This document shows positions 11,405 to 22,469 of a stretch of DNA of 64,000 nucleotides, piece after piece. Below the pieces are notes generated by a model. It made no database searches. It saw nothing but the letters and a program-made list of their open reading frames with translations, and was not told where the DNA came from. The DNA is from Dichomitus squalens LYAD-421 SS1 (taxonomy: Eukaryota > Basidiomycota > Agaricomycetes > Polyporales > Polyporaceae), in contig NW_006766907.1 in NCBI RefSeq assembly GCF_000275845.1, positions 113,824 through 177,823 on the forward strand. Direction: 5' to 3'. Numbering within the stretch: the first letter of the stretch is position 1; each line of letters begins with the position of its first letter. A program made the translations under genes and the position numbers.

Positions 11405-12001
11405 CTAGGTCTGCACCCCTGATCTGATTTGCCAGGGGCTCTCGACGCGCGACGGCTGGGGTGAGAATGAGAGGTCCAGCGACACTCTGTGGAGGTGGTC
11501 AGTGACGCTGAACGTGACCGGATCAATGGCCGGTTGGGTTCCTGGTGGCTGTGTGATGGACGAAAGCGCCATCCGACATGAGCAGGCGTCACTGACACAT
11601 CGTCCGAGGCGCCCTCTAACCTCCTTCGCCCTTGCACCAAGAATGTAACGGTCAGTCTGCAGCCTGGTCCACCATGTCAACATGGCAGTGACACACGTGT
11701 TCACGACACTGGAGAACATCCATCCCTGTGACCAAGTCCCTGCATTGAGTACTTGACCGCTGCGGATCACAAGATGAATGCTTGGGCCCAAGGGGTACAC
11801 CGGTACGTACATTATTGTTCTTTCCGCCTTGGGATTCCTAAGCGACATGCCATCGGCCACTATCACTCGAGGTGCCGACCATACAGCTATGCTCCGGTCG
11901 CGTTCAGGACCAATGGATAGATTGCCGTAACAGATTGAGGGTGCCATTGGACTCGGAGCCTGAGAGCGTAGTAAGCGGTCCTTTGCTTTGGTCTTTTGCA
12001 C
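11405..12001 (-). CDS. Unidentified ORF of the inverted repeat (left copy)
   Basis: A 198-codon open frame whose right-arm partner is the 268-codon frame at 57777-58583. Shared stretches include MQKTKAKDRLLRSQAPSPMA at the start and ITQPPGTQPAIDPVTFSV near the end; the middle is shifted by indels. Long conserved open frames in both arms hint at coding. However, I see no domain, and part of the similarity may simply reflect recent duplication. It could equally be antisense to a promoter region, since the plus strand nearby carries the TATA box of the unit at 12.09 kb. No function assigned. Confidence 0.25.
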   Translation of the reverse strand: MQKTKAKDRLLRSQAPSPMAPSICYGNLSIGPERDRSIAVWSAPRVIVADGMSLRNPKAERTIMYVPVYPLGPSIHLVIRSGQVLNAGTWSQGWMFSSVVNTCVTAMLTWWTRLQTDRYILGARAKEVRGRLGRCVSDACSCRMALSSITQPPGTQPAIDPVTFSVTDHLHRVSLDLSFSPQPSRVESPWQIRSGVQT

Positions 12002-12093
12002 TTTTGATCCGCTACTTTCCGTTGAAAGGTTTTCGTGGCTTCAGGGGCGGCCCTGATTATGCAAATCTGTGGTCACGAGCGCCCCCGCAAAGG

Positions 12094-13030
12094 TATAAGA
12101 AGAGGCATACATGTCGCACAACTCCTCCAACCCAATTGCAACTCCCATCGCATCATGTCCTTCTCTACCTTCTAATCACCTGTCTCAAAACAAACTCTCG
12201 TCATGCTCACGCCCTCATGGGTTCTGTCTTATTCGCGCGAGGCCGATAAGCTACTATCACATTACTTGCCGGTTTATCTTGAGGCATCTATAGTTCCGCG
12301 TCAGTACGTGTCTCCGAAACCAAACCCGCCTTGTCTCGTTAGCTGACTGAAAGAAAAACAACGTTGACGCATCCACCAGCTATTACAGACCGACTACTCT
12401 GCTGCAGGTAGCTGACGCATGATGCCGGCGGGTTCCGGCCACCAACGTACGTCCCTGATCATGTCTGTAGTTCGACAACAATTCGTTGAACTACTGAACT
12501 TCTGCAGGGTATGCGGGGACGCCTCCGCAAACGCGAACGTATTCAGACGTTGCTGTGCACGCCGATCAAAATGGGGAGCTCGAGCAGCACGTCACATCCG
12601 CGCTGTCGACGCAGCCACTCCAGGACGCGCCTACCATCTCGATAAACAATTGGCCAAATATTCGGACCGAACCTCTGACTTGGCAACGCCAGCACATATC
12701 GACGCCCTACTCCGCCATACCACCGCGTTCCATTTCTCCGCATCGGGTGTCGATCTCGAGCTTACCCGACACATTGTCGCGTTCCACACCGCCAGTTCTG
12801 GGAGGAAGGGAGTGGTGGAGGTCGTCCCTCTGACCCGCATTTCCCCGCCCTTCTTCGGGGCCACATCATTCCCTGCGACCTTCTGTCCAGCAACATGATC
12901 GAAACTCTGCGACCTCTTCCTCAACTATGAACTGTGCGCTCCTCATGTGGAGGAGGTCGAGCGAGGTCATGCTGAGCCTTCCGGAGCATGTGGTAGTGAT
13001 AGGTGAGCATTCATCGATGCAGTCTTGAGT
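12094..13030 (+). CDS. Repeat-unit gene L1, unidentified
   Basis: The unit starts with a TATAAGAAG core promoter at 12094. A short exon holds an in-frame ATG and EADKLLSHYL, and donor GTACGTG follows at about 12306. A small exon ends at a GTACGT donor near 12450, and a main frame begins after CTGCAG at about 12505. The frame around 12640-12810 (LAKYSDRTSDLATPAHIDAL then HFSASGVDLELTR) differs from the right-arm copy by only a few residues. An alternative frame (SISSLPDTLSRSTP) resembles a leucine-rich segment of F-box type proteins, so I cannot say which frame is read. It ends near RSSEVMLSLPEHVVVIGEHS at about 13027. The same plan recurs near 13.7 and 19.1 kb. Function unknown. Confidence 0.3.
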
Positions 13031-13519
13031 TGACCGTTCTGACACCACATCCAGCTCACTCGCGGGCATAGGCACCGACCTAGAGCTTCCCTGTTTCTCG
13101 CGTTCCCCCACCGTTTCCCCGTTCCTTGGCAATCACCCTATGTGGGGCTGGTCCGGGTGCATGACTTCGTGAGTGCCGTCGTGGGCTGCTGACGGTGATA
13201 GTAATCGGCCCAGGCACATCCTGGGCACATTCCTTGGACGTAGACGGGCTGCCCGACATAGGCGGCAGGTTCTTGGGACTAGATCTAGGGGGTGCAGCTC
13301 CTAGCGGAGGCGTCCGAGCCCTCGGAGTCCGTGCTCCTCCGGCCACAGCCGTTCTCCACGTATATGCCGCCCCCAACCGTGAATGACAACAGCCCAGCCT
13401 TCCTACACAAGCACTACTACACCCGCTGATCGCGTCTCGCCATCAGCTCAATGGTCCGTTCGCCAACCCGCGTCTGATACCGGCGACGTGTCGCGTAGAG
13501 GAATCATTCCTCCCATGGC

Positions 13520-15070
13520 CTCTCCATGCCACAGTACTCCGCCCTCGAGCTCGAACACTCCCCTCACGCAACCCCGGACCTGACTTGGATGGTGGTCTTC
13601 GTGATAGCCCAGATTGACCGCCTTGTGCCGCTGGAGAGGGCTTGCTGCATCGCCAGACTCGACGGGGTCCGCGCCTCTCCACCGACTCACCTCCCCAATC
13701 ACAGTCATCAAATCACGTCCTCTTCGCTCCCTCACTTCTAGGTGTCCGAGTACCTTCTCGTTTCGTCTGTATGCTCTGGCGTATCATCTTCCTCGCACGA
13801 GGCCGATAAGCTACTCTCCAGGCCAATGTTGGTCAACATCAGCCCAGTGGACCGCACTCTCCTGGGGGTTGAAATGGATCACCACCTTAGGCCACGTTAA
13901 AACGCGGCCCGGAGAGGGCGTCGGTTGCATCGGAATCCTCACGCGCCTGCTGGAGAGAGGAGAGCCAGTCCGCGTGATGTACCGTTGACCTGAAGTTCAC
14001 CTTCATATCTCTGCGACGGTATGTGCCTGCCTGACCATCTTTGCCTGAGTTCAACTGCTGACAAGACCAAATGTCAGCCAGCCTTCACATGCTAACACTC
14101 CACGTGAGGAAACCAACACAGGAAGTTTGCGACCTTCCCAGAGCGCCGTCTCGCCACCGATGTAAGTCGTCCGTCATGTCGCGAAGTCTATGCCAAATGA
14201 TTGAGCTACCGTATTCCAGAGTGCGTCGCGCGGCCTCCCACTCAAGCGCTAACATTCGAACTCTCGGCACCCGACTTAATCGGGGAGCTGGGGAACATCA
14301 TACCTGCCAGCGCGACTTTCCCGGTCAGGTGTCCCTTGCTAGCGACTCGGACGAGGTGAGCCCCAGGATTCGCCTTTCATCTCGCTGAACATATCCTGAA
14401 ACACTTGAATCCGTAAAGAAAACACATACCGTCGCCCTGCGCGCTTTGTACCTCCCTCTCATCCTTCCATCTTACCCCCAGGGCGGTCTCGCCCTGTCTC
14501 CGTCCTCCTGCTCCTCAGAGTCCTTCCCGTCCTCAGTCGACTTGTACATTCGGGAGCGAATGGCAGAGGACGTCGCAGAGATGGTGACTCGCGATGAAGC
14601 GTTCCCCTCTCCGGGCTCATCCGTAGGGAGATGGGTGACATTCCTAGCTCTTGTCACTCCCACTAAGGCGCAGTCGTTCTCTGCGCCTGAAGCCACCAGA
14701 GGGTCTCCACGCAGCGCAAAAAGCGGGCGGACTCCCGTTCTTGACGCCCGCAGGCGCTTCAGATGGCTACTACAGTGGGGCCTTCGTCCAAGATTTCGAG
14801 GGCTACTCCGCGTTCGAGCACATGTCGGCGCAACCCGGCTTCACCTTCAATACCACCATCTTTGTCGCAGCGTCTGCGTTCCCCGCAGGATATCCTATCC
14901 CTTCAACCACGACGCTGTATTCCAGGCAGTTATCGAGGTCCCCCGCCCCCGAGCATTCGGCTAGTCCGAGAGTCACGGGCCAGCATCGTCGGTCATCCCG
15001 GTCCCAGCCACGACTTCAGTCCGCGTTCTCTCATGGTGTGAGGCGCGATAAGCACGATAAGCACGCATGA
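13520..15070 (+). CDS. Repeat-unit gene L2, unidentified, probably degraded
   Basis: It shares the unit plan: HEADKLLSRP at about 13795 with the same GAGGCCGATAAGCTACT core as L1 and L3, a GTATGTG donor near 14020 and an exon with EVCDL..., which ends at GTAAGTCG near 14165. A further exon starts after TTCCAG at 14219. A longer frame downstream (about 14740-14930) reads TPAGASDGYYSGAFVQDF and FEHMSAQPGFTFNTT. In the right arm the equivalent exon contains IPFHLVEHILEYL, which resembles an F-box helix; here that stretch is interrupted by stops. Frames switch without clear splice sites, so I expect a decayed gene. Confidence 0.3.
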
Positions 15071-15433
15071 AGACTGCCAGGCGAAGGGCGAGGTCGTATA
15101 TCGTCGCACACGTCATATATAGACACATCGATGAATCACATGTATATACATAGCTGCCTAACATTGCGCTTTGAATATACAATGCACTGCTTCAAAGAAG
15201 TTTGTACGACGAAACGTACTCCTGCATGTCTTCGAATAGTCATCGCGAGCCGCAGTTACAAGTCGTAGTACGCGGATCGGACTGACGAGCTAACCCCGGT
15301 TCTAGGAAACAAGGTGATGTTCTGTTTTACAAATATGTCCCAATCGCTTTCGCCTCAAATTAGCCTCCTGTCGCAGTGCGAGGTCAACACCATGTCAAAT
15401 GTGTGGGTTCAGGGGGTATTTGTCACATACCTC

Positions 15434-17615
15434 TCATGAAGCAGTCTTCAGCAGGCCCAATGCTTCTCTCAACGCTGCAAAGCCTTGGTCTAGCTTGTTG
15501 TTCGCCGTACCTAGGTTCCTCTTCAGACGACGGCGAGTGACGGCAATGTCAACGTGGGGGTACATATTCTTCACAGCGAGCCACCCGCTCTCCAAGTGAC
15601 CTATTGCCTCCTCGGATACCACGTCGTACTTCGTACCCTGTTGGCACAGACCAAGCAGTGGGGTAACGACCAGATAAATGCCGTAGGAGAATGAGTGGAC
15701 GAACAGGCCGGCTTCGCGTTCTTCTGCCGACATACTGCGCGCGACCGCTTTCCAGTCTAATCCCTGAATTGTAGTCGCGAACCGCGATAGAATACCTTTC
15801 CCGCGATGGCGAATGAGATCTGTTTCCGCGCGAGATAGTGGTGTGTCTTCCGAGAGCGCACTCTGTAGACACCTAGCGACGCCCCTAGCCGCCTTGATCC
15901 AAGATAGGAACGAATCGAAATTATGAAGTTCTGCCTGGTCCACGTCTTCAACGCCGCTCGTACACTGTGAGTACTATCACACGTATCAGTAACCGGACAC
16001 GCCAAGGGTTCCAAGTGGAGACGGACCATTTTGACACGCCCTGTACGACAACCGCATGCCTCGCGCTTGGTACATTGCAAGCTGGTGTTCGAGTCTCGAC
16101 AGAGCCAGCTCGGCAACATCCCCGCGTCCACCTGCGACCAGAGAGAACGTCGAGGTGCAGACTTCCACGTCAGGGAAGGGCACGTTCGGAAGGAAGCGCT
16201 CCAATAAAGACTTCGAGTGCGCCGTCCACTGAACGTACATCTCTGGCGACAGTTTCTCGCTGTCAATGGCGAGCAAGTGCCTCAGGGCTGTCAACACCGG
16301 ACGGACGAGGAATTCCTTGCGGACGCTGTGCGTGTGCCGCCACGCGCTCTTTCCCCACTGTCCCTCCCACGCCCCGAAGATGTCCTCGAAGCAGAGCGTA
16401 ATCTGCTCTCTCGGCAGGTCCGAGAGAACGACGTGCAACGTCTCGAGGTAATGTGTGGACAGTGTGGTAGTGTATGGCATGACGGCAATGCCCCGGTCGA
16501 GCTCCCCTGTCGCGTGCAGGATGTCCGACCGTTCCCGCCCACGCCAGCCTGGAGTTTCCTCCAGCCTACGGGCCCACAGATCCAAGGTAGCGAGGCAGCG
16601 GAACCGGTACTGGGTGAGGCGACGGATCGACCTAGCCCCTGCCTGAACCATTCTGATCACAACGTCTCGGCCAGTGCTGTACATGATGTACACGGCCACC
16701 GCTTGCGGGGAGCGGTAGCAACAGTCCCATCGGATTGTCGGCAAGATCGTCACGACGAGTTGGAGAATTACGAGTGCGCCGACGAACGCCGATGCGGAAA
16801 CGGCCACGGTAGGATGAAGAGTCCACAGGCGGATGAGCAGCCCCGTGAAGAAGAACACAAGGGCAATGTGGAGTAAGAGCGACGGGATGAACACGATTGC
16901 ACCTACGCGCCAACGCAGGAGGCCATTCAGACGGTATTGACGGAGCCGCGCACTTTCTCGTGAGGTGCCCGAAAGTCCTACTGTAAGTCCGTTTAGCCAC
17001 TGCTTGACGATGAGAGCGATCGAGGCCGACGCCAGGCTGCAGATCAGGCTCGCGAACCAAAGCGTGTTCATCCAAACCGCCGTTGCCGCCGGCACAAAAG
17101 GCGGCTGAATCTGGTTCAGCGGGCGCGCGGGCTGGCTTGAGTTGAGGAACTGGCCGTTGAACGAGAAACCGTCGATTTGTTTGGATATCTGTTCAAGGAC
17201 AGCGAGAGTGGCATCGTTTGGACCTGGCTGGAGGAGCTGATAAATCTGGATGTTGAATGTCGTCAGAACGCCCGACAGCAGACCAGCCTGTGGCAGGGCG
17301 CCTCAGTAGTCATATCCATACTCTACACCTTGTTCACTCACGAACACGAGGAGAACGTCGGTTTCTTTCTGCCACCGTTCCACCAAATTGTCGTGATAGT
17401 CCTTGAGCGCCTCCGCAGCGCTTTGCCATACTTGGGCTTTCTGCTCTTAGGTGAACTCCTCTTGAAGCTCTTTCCTCAACTCCTGCAAGTTATATGAGAA
17501 AGGCCGCGTTTGCAGGATCACTAGCATGCGTTAGATGATGCCTTATTTCACGAGTTGGGAAGCTCCAACTGTCCGGCGACGAGCAGTCTCCATTGACCTC
17601 ATCCAAGTTGCCCAT
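15434..17615 (-). pseudogene. DUF6535 membrane protein, inactivated copy
   Basis: The protein can be followed from MGNLDEVNGD (17615) through ELRKELQEEF, W..........DNLVERWQKETDVLLVF (exon ending about 17345), AGLLSGVLTTFNIQIYQLL, and the hallmark VNxLWF-like MNTLWFASLICSLASASIAL. KQWLNGL, RQYRLNGLLRWRV, two membrane helices and a long C-terminal region to 15434 complete it. The order and the DVLLVF|AGL..VLT intron position are typical of DUF6535. Two lesions are visible. A TAA replaces a Glu codon between EEFT and EQKAQVW. The first intron donor reads AAATAAGG where the right-arm copy keeps AAGGTAAGG. No in-frame Met follows the stop before the domain. The rest of the gene is open, so inactivation looks recent; a different start exon is still possible. 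Confidence 0.72.
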
Positions 17616-18334
17616 GCTTGTTCGAGTACAGTAGACAGTAGGAATCAAGATTGCAAAGAGGGATGAAGCGAAGACTTGTAGACAGAGATGCACCTTATGC
17701 AAAGGAGTGTAGGAGAAGTGGAGTCAACGCACAGAACACCGTTGCCACCGTTATGCACCTTAAGGTTCGATGCATGGTCCGGTGTACAGACGGGAGGCGA
17801 GAAACGCATCACCGCATCAGCTGTCAAACTAACATAAGAAGCAGGAAGAGCGACAAATTGGATACAGGGTTGATGCATCCTCATGACTCCCTTCCAAAAC
17901 GTGATTATGTCGCAGCAAGCCCCTACCCTTACAACGTCAACGACGTAAAACAACGTCTCCTACTACTAGTCCCGCTCTGCTCAACAGCGCCGCTGGTCAT
18001 CACAGTGCACCGAGAAGGTCTTCCTCTACACCTTGTTCAAACATCGTCTCTGCCGCGATCCATAGTCCACGGCGAGTCTTTGTGTTCGGCAGTGGGCGTA
18101 TCAGGTAAAAGATCGTCGAGCCAACGCCGACGCGCGTAAGGACACTGGAAGGGGAACAGACGCTGCCGCCGCGGCTCTGCGTCGTGCCCAGCCAGGATAT
18201 GCTGTTTTGGGAGCAGGAGCAGTGAGAGATATCAAAGTAGGGAAGTAGTTGTGAGGGCCCAGTACACGGCTAAACGTGCATTGAGGACAGTAGTACTAGT
18301 ACATACTGTCGTCTTCAGAGAACTCCGACGGTGA

Positions 18335-18398
18335 CAATAATATGAGAACGGGGTTCGAGTCCCTCCCTCATGGGAGCCGTCCATGAATGATATTATTG
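18335..18398. repeat. Small palindromic insertion in left arm
   Basis: CAATAATAT (18335-18343) and ATATTATTG (18390-18398) bracket 46 bases that are missing from the right arm, which reads GACAATATTATCATTGG at this place. The interior contains GGTTCGAGTCCC, resembling a tRNA T-arm, but no complete cloverleaf can be built around it. Confidence 0.4.
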
Positions 18399-19087
18399 AA
18401 TATCATTGATTGGTGTCAGGCCTCGGCACGTTCCGGATGCAGTGCCCAAAGTCCGTCCGGACCGTTCGGATACACCCGGGCCACCGCTTCCTCTACCCCC
18501 ACTTCGAGTCCCTCTTGCCAAGATCCGCTGTTGCAACTTCATCGAAACATACTATCAGAAACCGGAAAGATGAATATGAAATCGACGCAGGTATCTATCC
18601 ATCGCTGAGTCCATGACACGACCGGACTGTCACGCTTCGAACAGGGAAGTTCTTTCCGGATCGTTTGACCACGGAACATGTCTACAGCAATTCCTCCTGG
18701 TCTTTGCGCATCTCTGTGTTTCACAGGAGCTGCTGGGCACGTTGTGTGGAGCAGAAGTATTGCAAGCATTTTTCACTTGAAAGGTGTGACCACTGGCAGC
18801 GAGCTTGCCCAGTGGCTGCGAGTGCGTCCGGAATGGCGACATCTACCATGCTTCTAGCCTGCTTAATCCTAATGCCAGCCATAAGCTATGCTCCGGTCGT
18901 GAGGGACACAATGGTGATTGGTTACGACTCCGAGGACGCTTCCGCAGCACATTGTAGGTGTATTTGAGGCGCCGCAGCCAGCCCTTTGCTTTGACCTTTG
19001 GCCCTTTGTTCATTGCTATGGCGCTTGGAACAGCTTGCGTGGCCCAAGACAGCCATGTCCATGCCAATCCGTGGTCGCGGGCGCTCC

Positions 19088-20060
19088 TGAAAAGGTATGA
19101 GAAGGCATGTATCCTCCACCGCCTTCCACCCAACCGCGCCTCCCTTCAGAGCACCACGCTTCTCAGTCTCACAGCTGCCTCCTTTTTTCATGATTGTCTG
19201 GGTTCCATCTCTCCTGTGCGAGGCCGATAAGCTACTATCACATTACTCCCACCATACGCCATTCATATCTCCGCGACAGTACGTGACTTCTTGACCACCT
19301 TGGCTGTGGCTCAACCGCTGACTGAAACAACCATCCCTAGCTTTCACACTGCGACACGCTACTAGGTGCAATCGACGCAGGGAGCTCGCGAGCTGCCGCC
19401 GCGTTCCGCCCACCGACGTAAGTTGTCCATGGTGGTGTATCCAACTCCCCAGCACATGATTGAACCACTGGTACAGGGTGCGCGACACAGGCACCAACCC
19501 ACGCTCCTCGCGAAGCACGAGTACCGAGGTACCGAGCCGTCGGACGCCAAGGACGAGTTTCACGTCGACAACGGCTGTGGGCTCTGCGGAACCTGAGAGC
19601 CAGAACAGTGAGCTGAGCCTAGATCGGTCTTCTTGTCCATTGTGCGGTAACACTCCTGTAGTTTCTGGCATCAAGGAGATACACTCGAAGCCCCCATACC
19701 CCTTGGATGTTGAGCAACATCTACACGTGGGGTCACTTCGTTTGTCTAGTCGGTCTTATACTTGCTCTCGTAGTCCTCGCCTCGACTCTCCACGAAGGTA
19801 CGTGTCTATTGGTCATAACTGTCCCTGGTCATCTTGATACAGTCTGATGCATCCAATGAAGGCGTCGCAGTACCTCGGAGTCTTACGGCCGGGGTTCCCC
19901 ACTACACCCCGGTGAGCCCGAGGGGGGTCTCGTCCCCTCCGTGTCTGCATGCCATCCCCATCCCTCATCAGGTCCTTGACTACTTGATTCATCTGTCATG
20001 GTACATATTCCACACAGACTTCATTGCCCTCGGCGCCCATGCCATCCCGAGGTGATAGGT
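19088..20060 (+). CDS. Repeat-unit gene L3, unidentified
   Basis: Same plan as L1: a TATGAGAAGG promoter-like box at about 19095, then a short exon reading MIVWVPSLLCEADKLLSHYS from about 19189 with donor GTACGTGA near 19280. A middle exon runs from about 19340 to a GTAAGTTG donor at 19419, and a longer exon starts after GGTACAG (19477). The frame from 19460 (VRDTGTNPRSSRSTSTEVPS, then FTSTTAVGSAEPESQNSELS) is kept in the right arm (52553-53140) and is Ser/Thr-rich, as expected of a stalk or disordered region. No catalytic or structural motif seen. Confidence 0.35.
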
Positions 20061-21082
20061 CGAGAAGTCGCTCTTCAAAGTGCGCTTCATTCCTCACACC
20101 AGTGCAAGCCAAATTGCCCGTCGCCACTTGTTTGCGCCGGTCTCCGCCCTCACCTGGTAATTTGATACTCAACCACCCGTCGTACCTCAGAATATGACGC
20201 CCTGTCACTAGGAGCTACACCACCCCTGAACCATAGGCTCGCCCCCTCCTAGTCTCGCGCCATGACCGCCCTTAGCGTTCATCCCTATCCACACCCCCAC
20301 CATATGCCCTGCATCGCACACGCGCATCCCGACGGCATCCCATGATCACATCCAGACCACTACCGCCATATCGTTCTCGTCCCTGCATCAGTATCACATT
20401 GTGAAGCGGTCTCAGCACCCCCCATTTCGCCCCATCGCTGGCGCTCCTTATAGCCTGTATCGCACACACGCATCGCGACGGGATCCCAAGATCACATTCA
20501 AACCACTACAACCATACTCAAACCTCTACATCCATACCCTCTCATTTACGGACGCACATGGTGAACCTCTCGCACCACGTCGTCTGTGCGAGGGCCGCGA
20601 GAGTCTGTCGCTTCCGCATGAGGAGGACTGCCGATGCTGTTGGAACCATGCAACACGCCTCCTCATTGTACTACATATGTGTATAGTTGCCTATAAAATC
20701 GCACTTTGCATACTATGCTCGCATTGTTGTGTCCGCAGGTAATGTTCCCGTCACTCAGCAGATACACTCAATCTGGAGATAATGTCCGAGAAACACGATG
20801 CCTCGTCGCGGTCAATGTCAGATTATCATGAAATGATGACTTGGGCTGTCGCACTGTCGCACGCAATTGGGAGGCGTGCTGTGGCGGGACCAAATACAGC
20901 AGCACTGATCATGTTCATGCGCTCTCGACCGCGAGGGCGTCTTCCATGTACGACGCTACATGTCATGTGCAGCACCGGTCGATGACCGGGCATAAACGTT
21001 CTCCTGGCTGTTCATTGCAGAACAACATTCGCATCAAGTATCAATAAATAGCTCCTCTGACATGAAAGTCCCCAGTAAAGCG

Positions 21083-22469
21083 TCATGCAGAACCAAGCTC
21101 CTGGTCATACTTTCTCAATAGTAGTCGCTCCACCCAACCTCTCGGGGGAAACGGCTTCTTCCACTGATTATGCAAGTGCACTGAAAACACCTTCCCCAAC
21201 ACGTTGTCCAGGCCTCCGCCCTCCTCTCTGCCGTAACCCATAGTCCACCGCCCGTCTCTAGGGTCGGAAGCGAACGGGTCCGGTAGACGATTGTCGAGTC
21301 GACACGAACGCGCATCCGAAAAGCAGAAGGGGAGTACCTTGAAGGGTGGGATGCCGCCAGCGAGCAAACGCCGCCGGAGCTTGAAGTAGAGGAGCGCACC
21401 CCAGTCGGTCGTGCCTTTGCGCGGAGGGTCAGAGGTGACCATGACATGGAACGCTTCGCAGAGGTAGGGGGAATGTTTGCGGAAGTGCATGAGCGCCCCG
21501 TTCATCGGGACGTACTTCTTGTCTACATGTCGGGAATAGGGTCGGACGAAGTTTTCGTACAATGACCAGAACAGACCACGTACCATAGCAATCCCACTGC
21601 GTCACGAACTCGTGCTCCAGCAACGGCGCCAAGTCCCTCGTCAGCAACGAGTCCATATCGATCCATACGCCCCCATACGCCCAAATCACCAGCAGCCGCA
21701 CCAAGTCCCCATCGATCCACGCCCGCTTGTCGTTCACCTGGAGCAGCGGGCTGCCCTCGAGCTCCGTCCCACGAGCGAGGTGCGCGTAGTCCACGACCTT
21801 GAGCGCGAACGCGTCAGGGTAACGCGCGAGCCACTTCTGCAGGATTGGGTTGTGCGCGAGGTCTCCGTTTGACCACAGTATGAGCCGCGTGCGGTCCGTA
21901 TCCTGTGTCGCGAAGAACGACTTGAGCATCCACTCCTGACGCGGCCCAAATGGCGCGAGGTCCGTGCGCCAGTACGTGTGGTACTGAATGCGCTGATCGC
22001 CGGGGATAGGGCGGGGAGGAGATGAGCGGTGGAGCGGTTGGACCGTCCCCGCGAACTCGTAGCAGTCCATGCCGAACTGCAGCGTAGTTCCCGCATGAAC
22101 TTCTGTCCGTCGTGGGCCATATAGCGCGTCCGTTAGGTTGTAGCTCGGGGAGACTGCGCTGGGGCTGAAGCACCCGCCGAGAGGGGGGACCGTCAAGATC
22201 TCTTGCTTGACCCATGACCGGTTGTAGACCGCTATTTCAACGTGCGGCTCCCAGTACAACAGGCCAACGATGGCGAAGAAGACGAGCACAGGTACCGCGA
22301 TCTTCAGGAATGCGAGGACTCTTTGTGGGCGGAGCAGTTGGCGGACTGTGTAGTCCATCCTCTGCGGTAGGGGTGTCCCTGAGGGACTTCCTGAGCGTGA
22401 GGACCTGTGACGAAGAGCAGGACTAGACGGTCTAGAGTATAATGGTATCGTGTCTTCAGAACGCGCCAT
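21083..22469 (-). CDS. GT32-family glycosyltransferase (DXD motif)
   Basis: Two exons, 22469-21584 and 21522-21083, give 441 residues. A basic, Ser-rich cytosolic tail of about 50 residues is followed by one membrane helix (FLKIAVPVLVFFAIVGLLYW), so this is a type II Golgi-type protein. The catalytic core has IQYHTYWRTD, LILWSNGDL, a nucleotide-sugar binding DXD in GGVWIDMDSLL, EFVTQWDCYDKKYVPMNGAL after splicing, and GPxxF-like region DWGALLYFK. GT32 enzymes (Och1/alpha-1,4-GlcNAc-transferase-like) transfer sugars to glycoproteins or glycolipids in the Golgi; the exact donor and acceptor cannot be read from sequence. The intron (61 bp) falls right after the WDCY motif. The 3' end lies within about 150 bp of the inner boundary of the left inverted-repeat arm. 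Confidence 0.85.

Larger units (their letters stand above)
9365..20950. repeat. Left arm of large inverted repeat
   Basis: This segment matches 51450-60042 in reverse orientation through a collinear series of landmarks. Pairs (left/right): the NSL.QS.CEVTSKL exon 10520/58881, the ITQPPGTQPAIDP frame about 11540/58220, the HIDALLRHTTAFHF frame 12700/57090, the LVNISPVDRTLLG frame 13830/55970, TPAGAS.GYYSG 14740/55390, MGNLDEVNGD 17615/54586, the NHWYRVRDTG frame 19460/53140, and a TTGCCTATAAAAT stretch 20690/51780. The left arm is longer because of a 2.07 kb DUF6535 segment, a 326 bp MITE and about 350 bp near 17.8-18.1 kb. Boundaries are estimates made by eye; the inner one (about 20.9-21.0 kb) is the least sharp. 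Confidence 0.9.

Noticed and set aside
18330..18375. tRNA gene
   Set aside because: A T-arm-like GGTTCGAGTCCC is present but no acceptor, D-arm or anticodon stem can be formed upstream.
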